64,000 nucleotides of DNA from positions 1 to 64,000 of the forward strand of contig NZ_JACHFW010000005.1 in assembly GCF_014202115.1 (NCBI RefSeq). The letters run 5' to 3'. Positions within the stretch are counted from its first letter, which is position 1. Each line of letters opens with the position of its first letter. Origin of the DNA: Catenibacillus scindens. GTDB taxonomy: Bacteria > Bacillota > Clostridia > Lachnospirales > Lachnospiraceae. The position numbers and the translations under genes were made by a program. This document shows positions 27,311 to 36,011 of this stretch, piece after piece. The notes under the pieces were generated by a model that did no database searches, was not told the DNA's origin, and was given only the letters and a program-made list of their open reading frames with translations.

Positions 27311-27340
27311 AAATCATCACCTGTCTATTTTCTGGCCCCA

Positions 27341-28681
27341 CTAAAAAAACTTATGCTCTTCAATGAAACCCGTGTCAAAGCAGCCCTGGATAAAATCGGT
27401 ATTGCTCACAATGTCAAACTGAAAATCCAGGTTGGTGTCAATGCCCTGGATAACAAACTCGCCCAGAGCGCTGCGCATTTTCTCAATGGCTTCTTCACGG
27501 TCTTTCCCATGAACAATCAGTTTAGCGATCATAGAATCATAGTTTGGAGGAATTCTGTACCCTGGGTAAACTGCCGTATCCACACGGATACCGTTGCCTC
27601 CGGGAAAGTGGACCTCTGTAATGGTTCCCGGTGAGGGGCGGAAGTTCTTTTTGGGATTTTCCGCGTTGATCCGGCATTCAATGGCATGCCCCCGGACGGC
27701 TACGTCTTTCTGGGTAAAATCCAGTTTAAGCCCGGCCGCGATGCGGATCTGCTCTTTGATCAGGTCAATACCTGTGACCATCTCCGTCACCGGATGTTCT
27801 ACCTGGATTCGGGTATTCATCTCCATAAAGTAGAAATTTTTGCTGCTATCCAGGAGAAACTCAATAGTACCCGCGTTCTCATAACCTACAGCTTTTGCCG
27901 CGGCAACCGCCGTCTCTCCCATGCGGGCCCTCAAAGCCGGGTCAATAGCGCAGGAAGGAGATTCCTCCAGAACTTTCTGGTGGCGGCGCTGAATAGAACA
28001 GTCACGCTCTCCAAGATGAACCACATTGCCAAACTTATCTGCCAGTATCTGGAACTCAATATGGCGGGGATGAACAATATATTTTTCAATATACATGGTG
28101 TCATCGCCAAAGGCATTGATGGATTCCATCTGGGCAGTGTGGAAGTTGGGTCCAAAACTTTCCTCATCTTCCGCCACCCTCATGCCTTTGCCGCCGCCGC
28201 CGCTGGAAGCTTTGATCATCACGGGAAATCCGATCTTTTTAGCGATCTCAAGACCGGACACAGCGTCATAAACCGGCTCTTTAGTGCCGGGAACCACAGG
28301 TATCCCCGCCTCCATCATCGTCCGCCGGGCCTCGGATTTATTTCCCATTTTATGGATCAGATCTGATGAGGGCCCGATAAAGGTAATATTGCACTGCTCA
28401 CACATTTCCACAAAACGGGTGTTTTCCGATAAGAAACCAAATCCCGGATGGATGGCATCGGCGCCGCTGATAACCGTGGCACTGATAATATTTTCCATAT
28501 TCAGATAGCTGTCCCTGGAAGGTGCCGGCCCGATACACACCGCTTCGTCGGCAAGCTGAGTGTGAAGAGCATCGGCATCGGCTGTGGAATACACAGCCAC
28601 TGTCTCGATGCCCATCTCACGGCATGCCCGTATAATACGCACCGCGATCTCGCCCCGGTTTGCGATCAATACTTTTTTCAT
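27341..28681 (-). CDS. accC: Biotin carboxylase of acetyl-CoA carboxylase
   Basis: A 446-residue ATP-grasp enzyme that carboxylates the biotin on AccB. It has KVLIANRGEIAVRIIRACRE at the N-terminus, the glycine-rich ATP loop KASSGGGGKGMR, MEMNTRIQVEHPVTEMVTG and the late EFVIQGIDTN. Length is standard. It sits between fabZ and accD in the fatty acid operon. Confidence 0.97.
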   Translation of the reverse strand: MKKVLIANRGEIAVRIIRACREMGIETVAVYSTADADALHTQLADEAVCIGPAPSRDSYLNMENIISATVISGADAIHPGFGFLSENTRFVEMCEQCNITFIGPSSDLIHKMGNKSEARRTMMEAGIPVVPGTKEPVYDAVSGLEIAKKIGFPVMIKASSGGGGKGMRVAEDEESFGPNFHTAQMESINAFGDDTMYIEKYIVHPRHIEFQILADKFGNVVHLGERDCSIQRRHQKVLEESPSCAIDPALRARMGETAVAAAKAVGYENAGTIEFLLDSSKNFYFMEMNTRIQVEHPVTEMVTGIDLIKEQIRIAAGLKLDFTQKDVAVRGHAIECRINAENPKKNFRPSPGTITEVHFPGGNGIRVDTAVYPGYRIPPNYDSMIAKLIVHGKDREEAIEKMRSALGEFVIQGIDTNLDFQFDIVSNTDFIQGCFDTGFIEEHKFF

Positions 28682-28697
28682 CTCTTCACCTCATCCA

Positions 28698-29126
28698 TCA
28701 GCCTACCATAAATGTTAATTCGCCTTCCGCCACGAGGGTATCACCGTCGTAAGCCTTTCCCGCACCGACACCCATAGGGCCTTTCTGGCGGATCAGCTCC
28801 ACTTCCATGCGCAGCATTGTTCCAGGTACCACTTTTTTGCGGAAACGAGCCTTATTGATACCGCCAAAGAAAGCGATTTTTCCCTGCATCCCTTCCTGAG
28901 AGAGGATCACAATGGCGCCTACCTGGGCCATAGCTTCCATGATCAGTACCCCCGGCATCACCGGTTCCTGGGGGAAATGTCCGGCAAAGAAAGGCTCATT
29001 GTAAGTCACCGCCTTATAGCCCACAGCTTTTTTCCCCTCTTCCACAATCTCGGCCCGGTCTACGAGCAAAAAGGGCTGTCTGTGGGGAAGGATCTCCATA
29101 ATATCTTTTATATCCAGTGTTCTCAT
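28698..29126 (-). CDS. fabZ: 3-hydroxyacyl-ACP dehydratase
   Basis: A 142-residue hotdog-fold enzyme. The active site is in the family motif [23 protein letters not shown], with His50 and Glu64. It starts with [20 protein letters not shown], typical of FabZ. It removes water from 3-hydroxyacyl-ACP in chain elongation. The gene is placed between accB and accC, as in other clostridial fab operons. Confidence 0.96.
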   Translation of the reverse strand: MRTLDIKDIMEILPHRQPFLLVDRAEIVEEGKKAVGYKAVTYNEPFFAGHFPQEPVMPGVLIMEAMAQVGAIVILSQEGMQGKIAFFGGINKARFRKKVVPGTMLRMEVELIRQKGPMGVGAGKAYDGDTLVAEGELTFMVG

Positions 29127-29139
29127 CGTTTAATCCTCT

Positions 29140-29643
29140 TTACTTTACTTTGAATAAAGACTGACCGTACTCTACGCTCTGGCCGTTTTCAACGAGGATC
29201 TCCTCAATCTCGCCCTCAACGTCGCTCTCGATCTCATTCATCAGCTTCATGGCTTCAACAATACCTACAACCTGACCTTTGGAAACTTTATCTCCGACCT
29301 TTACAAAAGGTGCCTCTTCCGGTCCCGGAGCGCTGTAAAAAACACCTACAATGGGAGATGTGATAAATACGGCGTTTTCTTCACCGGCCTGGGAATCATC
29401 TGTCTGGTCCGCCCCTGACTCGGCCGCGGGCTGGGACGCTGGAACCGCCGGCGCTGCCACAGTCACAGGAGCTGCAGGGATCTGAGTGACCGGTACACAA
29501 ACTTCCTGGTTTCCTTCCACGGCCACGGCCTGGCCCTTGCTTTTTTCAATACTGATTTTAAGACAGCCCTCTTCCACAGTGAGATTTGTGATCCCGGAAG
29601 CGTCCACCTTGTCAATAAGCTGCATGATCTTATCAATATCCAT
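29140..29643 (-). CDS. accB: Biotin carboxyl carrier protein
   Basis: A 167-residue carrier subunit. The N-terminus (MDIDKIMQLIDKVDASGITN) is typical. A Pro/Ala-rich flexible linker covers about 45-90, and the biotinyl domain follows, with the biotinylated Lys133 in VEAMKLMNEI. The ATG at 29643 has AAAGGATGG upstream; a TTG seven codons earlier lacks a comparable site. It lies just after fabF. Confidence 0.96.
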   Translation of the reverse strand: MDIDKIMQLIDKVDASGITNLTVEEGCLKISIEKSKGQAVAVEGNQEVCVPVTQIPAAPVTVAAPAVPASQPAAESGADQTDDSQAGEENAVFITSPIVGVFYSAPGPEEAPFVKVGDKVSKGQVVGIVEAMKLMNEIESDVEGEIEEILVENGQSVEYGQSLFKVK

Positions 29644-29670
29644 AGTCAACCATCCTTTCTCCAAAGAATC

Positions 29671-30906
29671 TTATTTATATTTTCTCACAAGGAGTGTGGC
29701 GTTATGGCCGCCAAATCCCAGGGAATTGGTCAGTACCACGTCCACATCCGCCTCGATGCCTTTCTCAGGTACATAGTTGAGATCGCACTCCTCATCGGCG
29801 ACCTTCAAGCCTGTTGTCGGGTGGATAAATCCATCCTCAATGGACTTAACGCAGGCGATAAATTCCACAGCGCCCGCCGCGCCCAGGAGATGTCCAATCA
29901 TAGACTTTGTGGAGCTGATGGGCACATGGTAAGCCGCATCACCTAAAGCCCGCTTAATGGCCCGGGTCTCAAACAGGTCATTGTGATGAGTGCTTGTCCC
30001 ATGGGCATTAATATAGGTCACATCTTCCGGTCCGACGCCGGCCTCAGCCATAGCCTCTGTCATAGCTCTGGCAGCCCCTTCACCATCCTCCGCCGGAGAA
30101 GTAATGTGGAAAGCGTCACTGGTAGCGCCATATCCGGAAATTTCCGCGTAAATGTGAGCGCCCCTGGCCAGGGCGTGATCCAGGCTTTCAAGGACAACCA
30201 CGCCGGCGCCCTCTCCCATAACAAACCCACTGCGCTCCTTATCAAAAGGAATGGAAGCTCTCAGAGGATCTGCAGATGTAGTCAGAGCAGTGAGGGCGCC
30301 AAACCCGGCAATACCGATGGGGCAGATAGCGCTCTCTGTGCCGCCGGCCACCATCACATCCGCGTCACCATACTGGATGGAGCGGTATGCCTCACCGATG
30401 GAGTGGGTACCTGTGGCGCAGGCAGTGACAATGTTAATACATTTTCCTTTCAGACCAAATTGGATAGATACATTGCCCGCCGCCATGTTAGAGATAAGCA
30501 GAGGAACCATCAGAGGGGTGATTCTGGAAGGCCCCTTTGTCACAAGTTTGTGTTCCTCGCTCTCCATGCGCTGGAGGCTTCCCACGCCGCAGCCTATGGA
30601 TACGCCCACTCTGAACGGGTCTTCTTTTTCCATATCCAGTTTGCTGTCCATAAGCGCTTCTTTTGCGGCTGCCACAGCGAACTGTGAAAAAGCTTCCATT
30701 CTTCGGGCAGCTTTAGGATCCATATATTCTTTGGCATTAAAATCTTTAACCTGGGCCGCCAGTTTTGTTTTATAATCTGTAGTGTCAAAATAGGTGATGG
30801 GGCCGATCCCTACTTTTCCCTCTTTCAGTGACGCCCAAAAATCGTCCACTGTGTTGCCGATGGGGGTGATCGCTCCCATACCTGTAATAACTACTCTCTT
30901 TTTCAT
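29671..30906 (-). CDS. fabF: 3-oxoacyl-ACP synthase II
   Basis: A 411-residue condensing enzyme. The catalytic triad is Cys163 in VTACATGTHSIGEAYR, His in INAHGTSTHHND and His in STKSMIGHLLGAAGA. FabF elongates acyl-ACP with malonyl-ACP. No fabH is seen in the window, so chain initiation must be encoded elsewhere or before the left end of this operon's promoter. Confidence 0.96.
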   Translation of the reverse strand: MKKRVVITGMGAITPIGNTVDDFWASLKEGKVGIGPITYFDTTDYKTKLAAQVKDFNAKEYMDPKAARRMEAFSQFAVAAAKEALMDSKLDMEKEDPFRVGVSIGCGVGSLQRMESEEHKLVTKGPSRITPLMVPLLISNMAAGNVSIQFGLKGKCINIVTACATGTHSIGEAYRSIQYGDADVMVAGGTESAICPIGIAGFGALTALTTSADPLRASIPFDKERSGFVMGEGAGVVVLESLDHALARGAHIYAEISGYGATSDAFHITSPAEDGEGAARAMTEAMAEAGVGPEDVTYINAHGTSTHHNDLFETRAIKRALGDAAYHVPISSTKSMIGHLLGAAGAVEFIACVKSIEDGFIHPTTGLKVADEECDLNYVPEKGIEADVDVVLTNSLGFGGHNATLLVRKYK

Positions 30907-30917
30907 AAAGAACCTCC

Positions 30918-31661
30918 TTAACCCATATACAGGCCGCCGTCCACGCTTAATGTCTGGCCTGTGATATAGCGCGCTTCCTCAGATACAAGGAAAGCCACGG
31001 CATTGGCCACGTCCTGTGTGCTGCCAAGTGTCTGAAGAGGAATATTTTTTAAAATCATTTCTTTTTGTTTATCCGATAAAACGTCGGTCATCTCTGTGGC
31101 GATAAATCCGGGGGCTACGGCATTGACAGTGATCCCTCTGCTTCCCAGCTCTTTTGCCGCGGACATGGTCAGTCCGATCACTCCGGCTTTGGAAGCAGCG
31201 TAGTTGGCCTGTCCGGCGTTGCCCGCCCGGCCGACAACAGAGGAAATATTGACGATGCGGCCGCTCTTTTGGCGCAGCATCTGTCTGGAGGCATGTTTAA
31301 TACAGTTAAAAGTACCCTTCAGATTAATATTAACCACGGAATCAAAATCATCCTCGCTCATGGCCATCATCAGCGTATCTTTAGTAATTCCCGCGTTGTT
31401 GACAAGGATATCCAGGGACTTATAAGTTTTAACAATCCATGTAACCATTTCTTTTACCTGGTCATGGTCGGCCACATTGCACTGATAGCAGGCGGCCGCC
31501 CCGCCCTCCCCGGTGATCTCCTCCTGGACTTTTGCTGCCGCGTCAGCGGAACCGTTATAATTAATAATCACTGTGGCGCCAAGACCCGCCAGAGTTTTTG
31601 CGATCTGACGCCCGATACCTCTGCTGGCTCCTGTGACCAGAGCTACTTTTCCTGTCAGCAT
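30918..31661 (-). CDS. fabG: 3-oxoacyl-ACP reductase
   Basis: A 247-residue SDR with [11 protein letters not shown] for [19 protein letters not shown], the catalytic Ser140/141, Tyr154 and Lys158 (YAASKAG) and the C-terminal [15 protein letters not shown] of FabG proteins. It reduces 3-oxoacyl-ACP. Its start overlaps the fabD end by 7 bases. Confidence 0.96.
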   Translation of the reverse strand: MLTGKVALVTGASRGIGRQIAKTLAGLGATVIINYNGSADAAAKVQEEITGEGGAAACYQCNVADHDQVKEMVTWIVKTYKSLDILVNNAGITKDTLMMAMSEDDFDSVVNINLKGTFNCIKHASRQMLRQKSGRIVNISSVVGRAGNAGQANYAASKAGVIGLTMSAAKELGSRGITVNAVAPGFIATEMTDVLSDKQKEMILKNIPLQTLGSTQDVANAVAFLVSEEARYITGQTLSVDGGLYMG

Positions 31662-32575
31662 ACAATATCCTCCAATTTTTTCAAATCTTCATATTTATCA
31701 ATGTTTATGGCTTTGACACTGCGGTCAATCCGTTTTAAAAATCCACACAACGTTTTTCCCGGCCCGATTTCCACAAAGACGTCAATGCCTCTGGCAATCA
31801 TCTCCCGGATACTCTGTTCCCAGCGCACCGAAGAGGACACCTGGCGGATGAGCAGATCTTTGATCTCGCGGCTGTCTGTCACGTAGCGGGCCTGTGTGTT
31901 GCACACATAAGGAATGTCTGAATCCTTAAAGTCCACTTCCTCCAAAGCTGCTGCCAGACGCTCCCCGGCTCCGGAAAGCATGGACGAATGGAATGGACCA
32001 CTGACCTTTAAAAGTGCTACTTTCCGGGCTCCAGCTTCCTTTAAAGCCGCTCCCGCAGCCTCCACTGCCGCAGCTTCACCGGAAATAACAATTTGTCCCG
32101 GACAGTTATAATTGGCAAGTTCCACAAGACCCGGCGTTTCTTCGCAGATTTTTTCCACAACAGCCGTATCCAGACCAAGCACCGCAGACATAGCGCCGCC
32201 TTCCGGCACAGCTTCCTGCATGTAAAGTCCCCTTTTGCGCACAAGGGACATAGCACAATCCATGTCAAGACGCCCTGCCGCCACTAAAGCCGCATATTCC
32301 CCAAGGCTTAACCCTGCCGTCACCTGGGGCTTAAATCCTGCGGCTTCCACAGCCTTTAACATAGCAAGTTCTGTGGTCAGCAGACAGATCTGTGTGTACT
32401 CTGTAATTCCAAGCTTATCATTTTCCTCAAAGCACATTTCCTTTACAGGGATGCCTGTAACATGCTGCGCCAGATCAAAGACAGCGGCGCTATCCGGGCA
32501 GTTTTCATAAAAATCTTTGCCCATGCCGATATACTGGGCCCCCTGTCCGGGAAAAATCATTGCAATTGCAGCCAT
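31655..32575 (-). CDS. fabD: Malonyl-CoA:ACP transacylase
   Basis: A 306-residue transacylase with [17 protein letters not shown], the nucleophile motif [10 protein letters not shown] (Ser90) and the catalytic His in [15 protein letters not shown]. It loads malonate onto ACP. It is the first gene after the internal terminator and second FabT-like site, so the genes from fabD on may be regulated apart from acpP-fabK. Confidence 0.96.
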   Translation of the reverse strand: MAAIAMIFPGQGAQYIGMGKDFYENCPDSAAVFDLAQHVTGIPVKEMCFEENDKLGITEYTQICLLTTELAMLKAVEAAGFKPQVTAGLSLGEYAALVAAGRLDMDCAMSLVRKRGLYMQEAVPEGGAMSAVLGLDTAVVEKICEETPGLVELANYNCPGQIVISGEAAAVEAAGAALKEAGARKVALLKVSGPFHSSMLSGAGERLAAALEEVDFKDSDIPYVCNTQARYVTDSREIKDLLIRQVSSSVRWEQSIREMIARGIDVFVEIGPGKTLCGFLKRIDRSVKAINIDKYEDLKKLEDIVC

Positions 32576-32596
32576 AATCTTACCTCATTTATCTTT

Positions 32597-32613
32597 ACTT
32601 TGAAATTCAAACT
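32597..32613 (-). promoter_or_regulatory. FabT-like operator upstream of fabD
   Basis: On the minus strand AGTTTGAATTTCAAAGT is a 17-base near-palindrome 22 bases before the fabD start. It matches the FabT type (AGTTTGA-N3-TCAAAxT) and the site before acpP. Confidence 0.65.
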
Positions 32614-32624
32614 ATTTCTTTGAA

Positions 32625-32668
32625 AAAAGAGTGGGCCAAAGCATTTTCATGCTCCGCACCCACTGCTT
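32625..32668 (-). terminator. Terminator between fabK and fabD
   Basis: On the minus strand AGTGGG and GGAGCAT pair with ATGCTTT and CCCACT around GAAA, followed by TCTTTTTT. It lies inside the operon and should stop a part of the acpP-fabK transcripts. Confidence 0.7.
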
Positions 32669-32712
32669 TCTACCGAAGTCGTAACGTTCAGTACCTTCAC
32701 AGTTACCCAAAA

Positions 32713-33654
32713 TCATCCAAAAAGAACAGAACGTTCTCTCATCACCTGTTTTGCTTCATCCACAACCTCACAGATAATCTGCGCGCATGTCTGCTGTTTA
32801 TCTACAAGACCGGCAATCTGTCCGGCCATGACTGAGCCGTTTTTAACGTCACCGTCCACAACAGCTTTGCGGAGTCCTCCCAGGGTGAGATGTTCCAGTT
32901 CCTCGAAACTCGCGCCGTCCTTCTCCAGCTTCAGATACTGCCGTGACATAGCGTTGCGCAGAATACGCACCGGATGTCCAGTTGTACGTCCGGTAACCTG
33001 TGTATCAATATCAGAGGCTTTCGCCACCCGATCTTTATAATTCTGATGAATATTTGTCTCTGTGGCAAGAAGGAAGCGTGTACCCATCTGTACACCGGAA
33101 GCTCCCAGCATAAATGCCGCAGCCATTCCTCTGCCGTCGCCGATACCTCCGGCAGCGATCACAGGGATATTTACCGCATCCACAACCTGAGGTACGAGGA
33201 CCATGGTTGTCAGTTCTCCAATATGTCCGCCGGACTCTGTGCCTTCGGCCACAACCGCGTCAGCGCCATAGCGCTCCATGCGCTTAGCCAGAGCCACGCT
33301 TGCCACCACAGGGATCACCTTCACTCCGGCTTCCTTCCACATGGACATATATTTCTCAGGACTTCCGGCGCCTGTAGTGACCACCTTGACACCCATATCA
33401 ACAATGGCCTGTGCAATAGCGTCGGCGTCTGGATTTAAAAGCATAATATTTACGCCAAATGGCTTATCTGTCAGTGCCTTGCACTGCTTGATCTGCTCCC
33501 TGACCAGGTCGGCCGGCATTCCCCCGGCGCCGATAAGTCCCAGGCCGCCGGCCTCGGACACGGCTGCTGCCAGATGGTAATCCGCTACCCATGCCATGCC
33601 GCCCTGGATCACAGGATAGTCAATTCCTAAAAGTTCCGTAATCCTGGTCTTCAT
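32713..33654 (-). CDS. fabK: Enoyl-ACP reductase FabK
   Basis: A 313-residue FMN-dependent enoyl-ACP reductase. It opens with ITELLGIDYPVIQGGMAWVA and has GAGGMPADLVREQIKQ, VVAEGTESGGHIGELTT with the catalytic His, AAGGIGDGRGMAAAF and LGASGVQMGTRFLLATE, the set that separates FabK from other NMO-family proteins. It carries out the last step of each elongation cycle and is naturally insensitive to triclosan in species studied. It follows acpP by 3 bases. Confidence 0.95.
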   Translation of the reverse strand: MKTRITELLGIDYPVIQGGMAWVADYHLAAAVSEAGGLGLIGAGGMPADLVREQIKQCKALTDKPFGVNIMLLNPDADAIAQAIVDMGVKVVTTGAGSPEKYMSMWKEAGVKVIPVVASVALAKRMERYGADAVVAEGTESGGHIGELTTMVLVPQVVDAVNIPVIAAGGIGDGRGMAAAFMLGASGVQMGTRFLLATETNIHQNYKDRVAKASDIDTQVTGRTTGHPVRILRNAMSRQYLKLEKDGASFEELEHLTLGGLRKAVVDGDVKNGSVMAGQIAGLVDKQQTCAQIICEVVDEAKQVMRERSVLFG

Positions 33655-33657
33655 GTA

Positions 33658-33891
33658 TTATTCCTCGATACCGTGTTCTTTAAGATAGTTCATAACATCG
33701 CCTACAGTCTTTAATGTCTCAAGTTCTTCTGTAGGGATCTCGATGCCGTACTCTTCCTCAAGATTCATAACAAGTTCAAACAGATCCAGGGAATCTGCTC
33801 CAAGATCGCCTTCAAATGTAGCGCTCTCAACAACCTCGCTTGGGTCAACATTTAACTGATCCGCAATAAGTTCTTTCATCTTTTCTAACAT
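33658..33891 (-). CDS. acpP: Acyl carrier protein
   Basis: A 77-residue acidic four-helix protein with the phosphopantetheine site GADSLDLFELVM (Ser34). It carries the growing acyl chain. It is the first gene of the fatty acid operon and lies just downstream of a strong promoter overlapped by a FabT-type palindrome. AAGGAGA is its ribosome binding site. Confidence 0.97.
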   Translation of the reverse strand: MLEKMKELIADQLNVDPSEVVESATFEGDLGADSLDLFELVMNLEEEYGIEIPTEELETLKTVGDVMNYLKEHGIEE

Positions 33892-33924
33892 AATTTTACA
33901 GTCTCCTTTTAATTTTCCTTAATT

Positions 33925-33966
33925 ACTTTGATAATCAAAGTATATCATCTTTTTCTCTGCTGTCAA
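33925..33966 (-). promoter_or_regulatory. acpP operon promoter with FabT-type operator
   Basis: On the minus strand TTGACA (33961-33966) and TATACT (33939-33944) are separated by 16 bases. The perfect palindrome ACTTTGATAATCAAAGT (33925-33941) covers the end of the -10 box and the start site. A MarR-family FabT-like repressor bound here would block the promoter. No fabT gene is in the window. Confidence 0.8.
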
Positions 33967-34093
33967 CTGTTTTTTCTCAACAATTGGCCCCGGTCTGTCC
34001 GCCGGATAGCTTTGCAAGACTATTATATACAATTTTTTCCCAAAGCTCAACTGTTGAATAAAAAAAGAAAGCGGCGGAATAATAAAATGAAAG

Positions 34094-34258
34094 GTTACAG
34101 TTCAGCCATCAGGGATGGGCGGGATGATTTATGCTTGCATAAGAATCAGCCCGCACCATTCCTGATGAACCCGGCGCCGGATCATGAGCAAGGGAGCGGC
34201 GTCAGCCGCGGGTCAGCGCGTTAGCGCGGCGCAGCGCAGGCGCGGGCTGAATAGTTAC
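34094..34258 (+). repeat. R1 repeat, full copy (165 bp)
   Basis: Bounded by GTTACAGTTCAGCC and GGCTGAATAGTTAC (imperfect terminal inverted repeats). It aligns end to end with the reverse complement of 23323-23486, with roughly one base in eight different by eye. Internal parts are ATCAGGGATGGGCGGG with its inverted partner, an ATGCTTGCAT centre and a GC-rich palindromic block. The 498 bases between acpP and the next gene hold this repeat, promoters and no other gene. Confidence 0.85.
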
Positions 34259-34310
34259 AATGAGATTAAGAAAGTCTCAGATTAGTCTTTATTTTTTTTT
34301 GGAAATGGAT

Positions 34311-34316
34311 TATAAT
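34311..34316 (+). promoter_or_regulatory. -10 box upstream of the acidic membrane protein
   Basis: TATAAT at 34311-34316 is perfect, but the sequence 17 bases upstream is only a T-run (no clear -35). It lies 74 bases before the start at 34390, and an R1-like end (CCTGAACTGTTATG, 34348-34361) falls in the leader. Confidence 0.4.
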
Positions 34317-34389
34317 GGTTACATTAAGGCGGGGATGTCCCACCGTCCTGAACTGTTATGTAAAAAAATGAATGGAAGGTGTTTTAAAA

Positions 34390-34782
34390 ATGAAAAAGTT
34401 TTTTAAAGTGTTTGTAAAGACCATCGCCATCGCTGCTTCCATCGCGGGCATTGCCTATGTCATCAAACAGATTCTCGATAAAAAAGCTGAAAATGATGAT
34501 TTCGATGATGACTTTGATGACGATTTCGACGATGACTTTGATGATCTTGACGATGAAGATTCTGAGAGCCAGCGGGAATACATCAATATTCCATCCAGTG
34601 AACAGGTGAAAGACGCCGCTAAAGATGTAGCCGATGCCGCTAAAGACGCCGCCAAGGATGCTGCCGACGCTGTAAAGGATGTGGCAGACAGCGTAAAAGA
34701 CGCTGCCGGTACCATCGCCGGGGGCGCCAAAGACGTAAAAGATGCCGTCAGTGAAGCAGCAGAGGATATGGCGCAGAACTAA
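34390..34782 (+). CDS. Small membrane-anchored protein with Asp-Phe and KDAADA repeats
   Basis: A 130-residue protein I cannot name. Residues about 4-27 form one hydrophobic N-terminal segment. Residues 34-56 are almost all Asp and Phe in a repeat of DDDF, and about 70-125 are alanine/lysine/aspartate repeats of the type DAAKDAAKDAADAVKD, which should form a long amphipathic helix. The layout resembles YtxH-like and LEA-like proteins of Firmicutes, which are stress or spore related, but similarity may be compositional only. AAGGTG precedes the ATG. It has its own terminator. Confidence 0.7.
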   Translation: MKKFFKVFVKTIAIAASIAGIAYVIKQILDKKAENDDFDDDFDDDFDDDFDDLDDEDSESQREYINIPSSEQVKDAAKDVADAAKDAAKDAADAVKDVADSVKDAAGTIAGGAKDVKDAVSEAAEDMAQN

Positions 34783-34800
34783 AGTGTTGAAATCAAGACT

Positions 34801-34840
34801 TACTGCCGCATGAAAAACTGACCCATGCGGCAGTTTTTTG
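34801..34840 (+). terminator. Terminator of the acidic membrane protein gene
   Basis: ACTGCCGCATG pairs with CATGCGGCAGT around a short loop, followed by TTTTTTG. Confidence 0.85.
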
Positions 34841-34841
34841 T

Positions 34842-34982
34842 GCGATACTCCCGGAGAGGCGCTGCGTGCCACTGGCACGCGTTTAGCGCCGACCGGAGCC
34901 AAGACCATCTCCCGGCATATCCGGGAGATGAGCAAGGTATCGCGGTAATCGGATGGGGAAGAAATCTTCCCTCATCCGGATT
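34842..34982 (+). repeat. Structured leader with R3-type hairpin upstream of the S1-domain gene
   Basis: GCGATAC and GTATCGC enclose two hairpins: CGTGCCACTGGCACG (34865-34879, also present in R2 copy A) and ATCTCCCGGCATATCCGGGAGAT region (34907-34929). Then follows AATCGGATGGGGAAGA pairing with TTCCCTCATCCGGATT (34947-34982), nearly the same hairpin as 49549-49584. Confidence 0.6.
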
Positions 34983-35004
34983 TTGAGAAAAGGAGCATAC
35001 GATC

Positions 35005-35925
35005 ATGAGTGAAGAAAAAGAAACAATGGAAACCTATGAAAAAGAACTGGAACAATCCCTTGCCACAGTAAAAGAAGGGGATATGGTTACCGGCACCGTG
35101 GCCGGCGTTTCAGACAGCGAAGTCACTGTGGATCTGGGGATTTACAGCGACGGCATTATTAAATTAAATGAGCTGAGCAATGATCCTAAATTTTCTATTA
35201 AAAATGACATTACCGCCGGAGATACAGTTAAAGCCATCGTATTATCTGAGGACGACGGTGAAGGCCATATCCTTCTGTCCAAAAAGAAAGCTGACGATAT
35301 CCTTGCCTGGGACGGTTTAAAAGAAATGATGGACAATGGCACTGTTCTCACCCAGAAAGTGGGCGGCGTTGTCAAAGGCGGCGTTGTCACTTACGTGGGC
35401 GGCGTCAGAGGTTTCATCCCGGCATCCCAGTTATCCTTGGGCTATGTGGAAGATCTGAACACCTACTTAAATCAGACCGTGGAGGCAAAGATCATCACCG
35501 TAGATCCCAATAAAAAACGTCTTGTCCTTTCTGTAAAGGAAGTTGAGAAAGAGAAAGCCCGCCAGGAGCATGAAGAATTAATGGCCCGTATCCAGGTCGG
35601 CGACGTGATGGACGGCAAAGTGGAGACAATTACCGGCTACGGAGCTTTTGTAGATCTTGGCAATGGTATTTCCGGTCTTGTACATATTTCCCAGATTAGC
35701 CCGAAACGGATCCAATCTGTCCATGAAGTTTTAAAAGAAGGGGATCCTGTAAAAGTAAAAGTTATTGCCATTAAAGACGGCAAACTGAGCCTGAGCATGA
35801 AAGCTCTCCAGGACAACGCTCCCGCTGAGAACACCTCCAAGGAAGAGTCTTTCCACTACAAAGAGGAAGGCCAGGCCACCACAGGGCTGGGCTCCATTCT
35901 CGCCGGACTTAAACTGGATCTGTGA
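35005..35925 (+). CDS. S1-domain RNA-binding protein (ribosomal protein S1-like)
   Basis: A 306-residue protein with three S1 OB domains: about 22-92 (GDMVTGTVAGVSDSEVTVDLG), about 108-180 (VGGVVKGGVVTYVGGVRGFIPASQLS) and about 198-268 (GDVMDGKVETITGYGAFVDLGNGISGLVHISQIS). The last is the most typical. E. coli S1 has six domains; Firmicute homologues have three or four, so it may be the ribosomal S1-like protein or a general RNA-binding factor. AAAGGAG precedes the start. It ends with a strong terminator. Confidence 0.88.
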   Translation: MSEEKETMETYEKELEQSLATVKEGDMVTGTVAGVSDSEVTVDLGIYSDGIIKLNELSNDPKFSIKNDITAGDTVKAIVLSEDDGEGHILLSKKKADDILAWDGLKEMMDNGTVLTQKVGGVVKGGVVTYVGGVRGFIPASQLSLGYVEDLNTYLNQTVEAKIITVDPNKKRLVLSVKEVEKEKARQEHEELMARIQVGDVMDGKVETITGYGAFVDLGNGISGLVHISQISPKRIQSVHEVLKEGDPVKVKVIAIKDGKLSLSMKALQDNAPAENTSKEESFHYKEEGQATTGLGSILAGLKLDL

Positions 35926-35964
35926 TCCGGCTTCCCGGAAAATAAGCGGCATTGCCGAAAAAAC

Positions 35965-36010
35965 GAAAAAGCCTTCCAGTCTCACAAAAGAGACTGGAAG
36001 GCTTTTTCGC
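35965..36010. terminator. Bidirectional terminator
   Basis: AAAAAGCCTTCCAGTCTC pairs with GAGACTGGAAGGCTTTTT around ACAAAA, between the convergent S1 and cyclophilin genes. Confidence 0.9.
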
Positions 36011-36011
36011 C

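Noticed and set aside
34094-34258. Target-site duplication of the R1 copy
   Set aside because: AATGA occurs on both sides (left AATGAAAG, right AATGAGAT) but does not abut both ends, so it does not meet the definition.
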